A DNA stretch of 64,000 bases. It comes from Oceanobacillus oncorhynchi. GTDB lineage: Bacteria; Bacillota; Bacilli; Bacillales; Amphibacillaceae. Of the stretch, positions 60,410 to 64,000 are shown in pieces; within the stretch, counting starts at the first letter, position 1; each line of letters opens with the position of its first letter. The translations under genes and the position numbers were made by a program. The notes beneath the pieces were generated by a model, which had not been told where the DNA came from, did not search any database, and saw only the letters and a program-made list of their open reading frames with translations. The DNA is taken from assembly GCF_000821065.1 (NCBI RefSeq), contig NZ_CDGG01000001.1, positions 2,108,001-2,172,000 of the forward strand. The letters are read 5' to 3'.

Positions 60410-62143
60410 ATGAAAGCATCGAAACAATCATCAAGTAATTTTATCAAGCTGTTACTATCTACTAGGATACCGAAGCTTGTATTAATTTTAGGGTTAATTG
60501 GAAGTGTGCTGACGACACTGGTAGGGCTGACCATTCCGCTGTTGACCAGAGAGCTCGTGGACGGATTTTCCATTGCCGATTTAGACTGGCGCTTTATTGT
60601 TCTGATCATCGGCGTATTTATCGTACATGCGCTGGTGGATGGGCTGTCAGCTTATGCACTAGCTTATGTCGGGCAAAAAGTAGTGGCAAGACTCAGAGAA
60701 ATATTATGGAAAAAGCTGATTCGCCTGCCGGTTTCTTATTTTCAAAAGCAGCCGAGCGGGGAGTCCGTCAGTCGTGTAATCAATGACACGGGAATTGTAA
60801 AGGATTTGGTTTCTCAGCATTTTCCGCAATTTATTTCCGGTCTGATTTCCATTATTGGAGCGGTCATTATCCTGCTGTTTATGGACTGGAAAATGACATT
60901 GATCATGTTTATCGCTGTCCCGATTACGCTGATTGTAATGCTGCCGCTTGGGAATAAGATGGCAAAAGTATCCCGGAGTCTGCAGGATCAAACAGCTAAT
61001 TTTCAAGGAGAGATCCAGCAGACCGTCAGTGAAATCAAACTGATGAAATCTTCCACGGCGGAACAGAAGGAAGAAACGCGGGGGTTACAGGGGATTTTTA
61101 AGCTATTGCAGACAGGCTTGAAAGAAGCGAAGATATTCTCAGTCATTGCACCGTTTATGTATATGGTTGTGATGCTTGTCATCGTGATGATTATCGGCTA
61201 CGGCGGTATTCGCGTGGAGCAGGGAACGATGACAACGGGATCGCTTGTCGCATTTCTCTTGTATTTATTCCAGATTGTCTTTCCTATTACAACCTTTGCG
61301 ATGTTCTTTACAGAATTACAAAAGGCAAAAGGTGCTACGGAACGAATTTCAGAAATTTTACGGGAAGAAGAGGAAGAAGTATTGCCTGGTTCTGCAAAAC
61401 AAATTAGCGAGCTTCCGCTGGCATTTGAAGAAGTGAGCTTTTCGTATGAAGCGGGCGAGCAGGTTTTAAACAACTTATCATTTTCTGCGGCACCAGGAGA
61501 AATGGTGGCATTTGCCGGGCCGAGCGGCGGAGGAAAAACTACTGTATTTGGTCTGATTGAACGCTATTATAAGCCCAATGAGGGAGCTATCCTGCTTGGC
61601 GGCGAATCAATTCAGGATATTTCATTGGCGTCCTGGCGTTCCCAGCTCGGATATGTGTCCCAGGAAAGCTCGATGATGTCTGGTACGATTCGAGATAATT
61701 TAACCTATGGCCTGGAAGATGCAGAAGAAATTGCTGATGAAAAGCTTTGGGCCGTTGCGGAAATGGCTTATGCCGCACAATTTATTCAAGAGCTGCCAAA
61801 TGGAATGGACACGCAAGTCGGCGAGCGCGGTACGAAATTATCCGGCGGACAACGCCAGCGTATTAATATTGCCAGAGCCTTCTTACGTGATCCGAAGATT
61901 TTATTGCTTGATGAAGCAACGGCAAGTCTCGACAGTCAATCGGAGCAGGTGGTTCAAAAAGCCCTGCAGCGATTAATGGAGGGAAGAACGACATTTGTGA
62001 TTGCCCATCGTTTAGCAACGATAATTGATGCGGATCAAATTATCTTTATTGAAAATGGAGAGATTACCGGGAAAGGAACACATCAGGAATTACTGGAGTC
62101 ACATGAACTGTATCGTTCTTTTGCGGAACAGCAGTTGAAATAG
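60410..62143 (+). CDS. bmrA: Multidrug ABC exporter, BmrA-like half-transporter
   Basis: The 577-residue protein has six membrane helices (about 20-300) and a C-terminal ABC domain with Walker A GPSGGGKTT, signature LSGGQRQRINIARAF, Walker B ILLLDEATASLD and IAHRLATI. It follows Bacillus BmrA closely ('PLLTRELVDGFS', 'SGESVSRVINDTGIVKDLVSQH'). It works as a homodimer exporting lipophilic drugs. It is co-transcribed with the MerR gene (0 bp gap). Confidence 0.88.
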   Translation: MKASKQSSSNFIKLLLSTRIPKLVLILGLIGSVLTTLVGLTIPLLTRELVDGFSIADLDWRFIVLIIGVFIVHALVDGLSAYALAYVGQKVVARLREILWKKLIRLPVSYFQKQPSGESVSRVINDTGIVKDLVSQHFPQFISGLISIIGAVIILLFMDWKMTLIMFIAVPITLIVMLPLGNKMAKVSRSLQDQTANFQGEIQQTVSEIKLMKSSTAEQKEETRGLQGIFKLLQTGLKEAKIFSVIAPFMYMVVMLVIVMIIGYGGIRVEQGTMTTGSLVAFLLYLFQIVFPITTFAMFFTELQKAKGATERISEILREEEEEVLPGSAKQISELPLAFEEVSFSYEAGEQVLNNLSFSAAPGEMVAFAGPSGGGKTTVFGLIERYYKPNEGAILLGGESIQDISLASWRSQLGYVSQESSMMSGTIRDNLTYGLEDAEEIADEKLWAVAEMAYAAQFIQELPNGMDTQVGERGTKLSGGQRQRINIARAFLRDPKILLLDEATASLDSQSEQVVQKALQRLMEGRTTFVIAHRLATIIDADQIIFIENGEITGKGTHQELLESHELYRSFAEQQLK

Positions 62144-62145
62144 AA

Positions 62146-62196
62146 AAAAGAGCAGCGCATAGTTCTTCATCGAAGAAATGCGCTGTTCTTTTTAGT
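62146..62196. terminator. Bidirectional terminator
   Basis: AAAAAGAGCAGCGCAT and ATGCGCTGTTCTTTTT pair nearly perfectly between convergent operons. Confidence 0.88.
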
Positions 62197-62219
62197 GCTG
62201 TATTTAAACAGGTACCAAA

Positions 62220-62927
62220 TCATATTTTTATCGTGATATCTTTAATCAAACGATAATTAACGCCAAGAAGCAGAACAATTAATACAATACTCACTGGCAT
62301 CGCTATAAACGTCGGCACCGTGATGATATTTGTGAAAAAGGAAAAATGAGTGGCCTCTATAAAAATGCCTGCTATTGCGATAATAAGAATGCTGCATGCA
62401 ATAGAGAGCAGTCCATATCGCCAGCCTGAACGATAGAAAGTCAGACCTATCATCCAGCCGATTAAAAAGTAAATAAGGTGCAACATAACCAGGCTGCCAA
62501 AGACATAAAGGAATGCGGAAAAGCTGCTTGTATAATCAAATTCCTGTGTATGGATATTCCAGCCTGCCCACCCAGAAATGAATTGAAGGATAAAGCCTGA
62601 CACAACCAGGGTGATCGTTATGGCAATAGAGAGCAGAACAGATGATAACATCGTACCGAGAAAGAAATTTTTCCTGGTTATTCCCTGCTGCATGTAATAA
62701 TAAAAGAAGGAGGATGTTGTCAGAATGCCAAGGACGAACATATAAATAGATGATGACCCATTAGAAAAGTTTACCAAATCAATAAAACTGGAATGGGGGC
62801 CAGAAGCAAAGCTGACGACAACAATATAAATTACAAACATAAAGGAAAGAAACCACATGGTCCATTTCAATTGTTCCATAAATAAGAATCTAGCCATTGT
62901 TGCAGGTGATAAGATAATCGCACTCAT
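62220..62927 (-). CDS. ABC-2 type permease of a YtrABC-like operon
   Basis: The 235-residue protein has six helices, with 'SSFFYYYMQQGITRKNFFLGTMLSSVLLS' after helix 2 as in many GntR-linked exporters. Its ATG overlaps the ATPase stop by four bases. I cannot name a substrate; relatives respond to cell-wall-active antibiotics. It differs from the 203-residue permeases near 14-17 kb, so it is a separate system. Confidence 0.83.
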   Translation of the reverse strand: MSAIILSPATMARFLFMEQLKWTMWFLSFMFVIYIVVVSFASGPHSSFIDLVNFSNGSSSIYMFVLGILTTSSFFYYYMQQGITRKNFFLGTMLSSVLLSIAITITLVVSGFILQFISGWAGWNIHTQEFDYTSSFSAFLYVFGSLVMLHLIYFLIGWMIGLTFYRSGWRYGLLSIACSILIIAIAGIFIEATHFSFFTNIITVPTFIAMPVSIVLIVLLLGVNYRLIKDITIKI

Positions 62928-63805
62928 TCCTTTTCCTCCTTTGTCAAATGCACAAACAAATCATGAAGAGAGAGGGGACCGATGTCCAGCCCGGCTTGAT
63001 TTGCTGCATTTTTCTGCTGTTCAGAGAGTTCGCCGTATACCATGACAGATTTTGTTCCGCCAAGGAGCTGACTGTTTAAGACTTCTAATTCTTTTGTGAA
63101 ATCATCCACCTGCTCCAATGAACCAGTAATGGAGAATCCTTTGGAAATAACCTGCTCATTGGTATCCTGCAATAAAACCTTTCCGTTATGAATCATCAGC
63201 ACCTCATCAAAAAGATAATCGGTTTCCGAAACGAGATGGGTTGAAAAGATAATCGTTCTTGGATGCTTTTCCTGATCATTTAAAATTTCATTATAAAAAG
63301 TTTCTCTTGTCGGCGCATCCATACCGAGATAAGCTTCATCAAAAATAGTTAGAGGAGCTCTAGACGCTAAACCGATAATAGCCTGAAATGCTGATTTTTT
63401 TCCTTTTGACAGCTGATTCACTTTTTTATTTAAAGGAAGCTTGAACTTTTCAGCTAACTGAAGGGCAAGGGTTTCATCAAAATTTGGACGAAAGTAAGCC
63501 ATTTCCTTTAATGTTTCCCCAACCTTATCATAGCTGTATTCCAAATCCTTGTGCTGATCAAATATGAAAATCGTGTCCTGCATGATTCTTGGGTTTTCAA
63601 AAGGGTCTTCGCCGTCGATGATAAGATTGCCTGTATCTGTTTTTCGAAAAGCGGATAGAACCGATAATAAGGAGGTTTTTCCCGCTCCGTTTCTACCTAG
63701 CAAACCATGGATTTTTCCCGATTCCAGCTGAAAACTGACTTGATCGATGGCGGTGAAATTTTTATAACGTACACTGACATCCTTTGCTTCGATGGCATAA
63801 CTCAT
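62924..63805 (-). CDS. ABC transporter ATPase of a YtrABC-like operon
   Basis: The 293-residue protein has Walker A GRNGAGKTS, signature LSKGKKSAFQ (a divergent LSGGQ), Walker B LTIFDEAYLGMDAP (DEAYLGMD in place of the common DEPTSGLD) and FSTHLVSE. The altered signature is shared by some GntR-linked ATPases. Its ATG overlaps the stop of the upstream GntR gene (ATGA). The partner permease is encoded downstream. Confidence 0.88.
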   Translation of the reverse strand: MSYAIEAKDVSVRYKNFTAIDQVSFQLESGKIHGLLGRNGAGKTSLLSVLSAFRKTDTGNLIIDGEDPFENPRIMQDTIFIFDQHKDLEYSYDKVGETLKEMAYFRPNFDETLALQLAEKFKLPLNKKVNQLSKGKKSAFQAIIGLASRAPLTIFDEAYLGMDAPTRETFYNEILNDQEKHPRTIIFSTHLVSETDYLFDEVLMIHNGKVLLQDTNEQVISKGFSITGSLEQVDDFTKELEVLNSQLLGGTKSVMVYGELSEQQKNAANQAGLDIGPLSLHDLFVHLTKEEKE

Positions 63806-64000
63806 GCTTTATCCCCCTTTCTTGCTTTTTTGATTAAATCAATAATTTCGTCCTCAGTGATAAGAAGCTTTTCTGCCTCCTGGACTAAACCGATAACGTA
63901 ATCATTCATAAACGCCTGCTTCCGTTTTTGAACGAGTTTTTGTTTTGCTCCTTCTGCGACAAACATGCCGACACCTCGCTTTTTGTATAGAATGCCTTCA
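63802..64000 (-). CDS. GntR-family (YtrA-type) regulator, 5' part outside window
   Basis: The minus-strand frame is open from the right edge to the stop at 63802-63804. It encodes the winged-helix end 'ILYKKRGVGMFVAEGAKQKL' and a short helical tail 'QEAEKLLITEDEIIDLIKKA', as in YtrA-type regulators. It overlaps the ATPase start by three to four bases and should head the operon. About 65 residues are visible. Confidence 0.82.
   Translation of the reverse strand, partial: EGILYKKRGVGMFVAEGAKQKLVQKRKQAFMNDYVIGLVQEAEKLLITEDEIIDLIKKARKGDKA

Noticed and set aside
57845..62143. Biosynthetic cluster for a lantibiotic suggested by the BcrAB-like exporter
   Set aside because: No precursor peptide, dehydratase, cyclase or protease gene is visible; the neighbours are independent regulator-exporter pairs.

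Overview
This window looks like chromosomal DNA of a low-GC Gram-positive bacterium of the Bacillaceae. The closest fit is an Oceanobacillus- or Virgibacillus-like genus, inferred from protein similarity recalled from memory. Supporting signs are strong AGGAGG-type ribosome binding sites, frequent TTG and GTG starts, many hairpin-plus-T terminators, an S-box riboswitch, cre-like CcpA sites, and recognisable Bacillus families (GlpF/GlpK, MtnE, CitS/CitT/CitM, YunF, YfzA, YugN-like, BmrA, YtrA-type GntR). No rRNA, tRNA, CRISPR, phage or complete insertion sequence was seen.

Layout. 1-5 kb: the end of an AEC-family carrier, then minus-strand housekeeping genes (VOC protein, aldo/keto reductase) and a small AraC-SnoaL-VOC group. 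5.1-7.4 kb: an ABC-F ATPase behind a promoter, a leader peptide and an attenuator. 7.5-11.7 kb: an AI-2E-family membrane protein and glpFK with a GlpP-type leader. 12-17.3 kb: a duplicated GntR/YfzA/ABC-2 exporter region with three related operators. 17.4-24.3 kb: a PepSY lipoprotein, then a PTS operon (PRD-type regulator, EIICB, fumarase/aspartase-superfamily lyase, HAD phosphatase, EIIA). 24.4-31.6 kb: an AbrB-family membrane protein, yunF, a serine hydrolase, small conserved genes, a broken Rpn-type nuclease gene and a DUF6320/acyltransferase pair. 31.9-35.4 kb: RpiR regulator, GltS-type carrier and ornithine-cyclodeaminase-like enzyme. 35.5-41 kb: a methionine-linked region with mtnE, a SAM riboswitch, metN, metP and an FMN alpha-hydroxy-acid oxidase. 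41.2-52.9 kb: brnQ, a TetR-controlled ABC exporter, citST-citM, a GRAM-domain protein and ilvD. 53.2-64 kb: two small unusual proteins, a UbiA-family enzyme, an MFS carrier, a BcrAB-like ABC exporter with an XRE-AbrB fusion regulator, MerR plus BmrA, and a YtrABC-like operon running off the right edge.

Three things stand out. First, the SAM-riboswitch operon couples a MetNP importer without MetQ to an alpha-hydroxy-acid oxidase, next to the transaminase that makes methionine from its 2-oxo acid. This fits salvage of methionine hydroxy-acid analogues. Second, the PTS operon carries a lyase of the fumarate-releasing superfamily, which suggests an uncharacterised sugar conjugate. Third, a family of dispersed, modular, hairpin-forming elements occurs at seven places (about 7.4, 29.0, 31.7, 43.2, 50.9, 53.1 and 59.4 kb). 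Its first stem shows compensatory base changes between copies, and one copy interrupts the Rpn gene.
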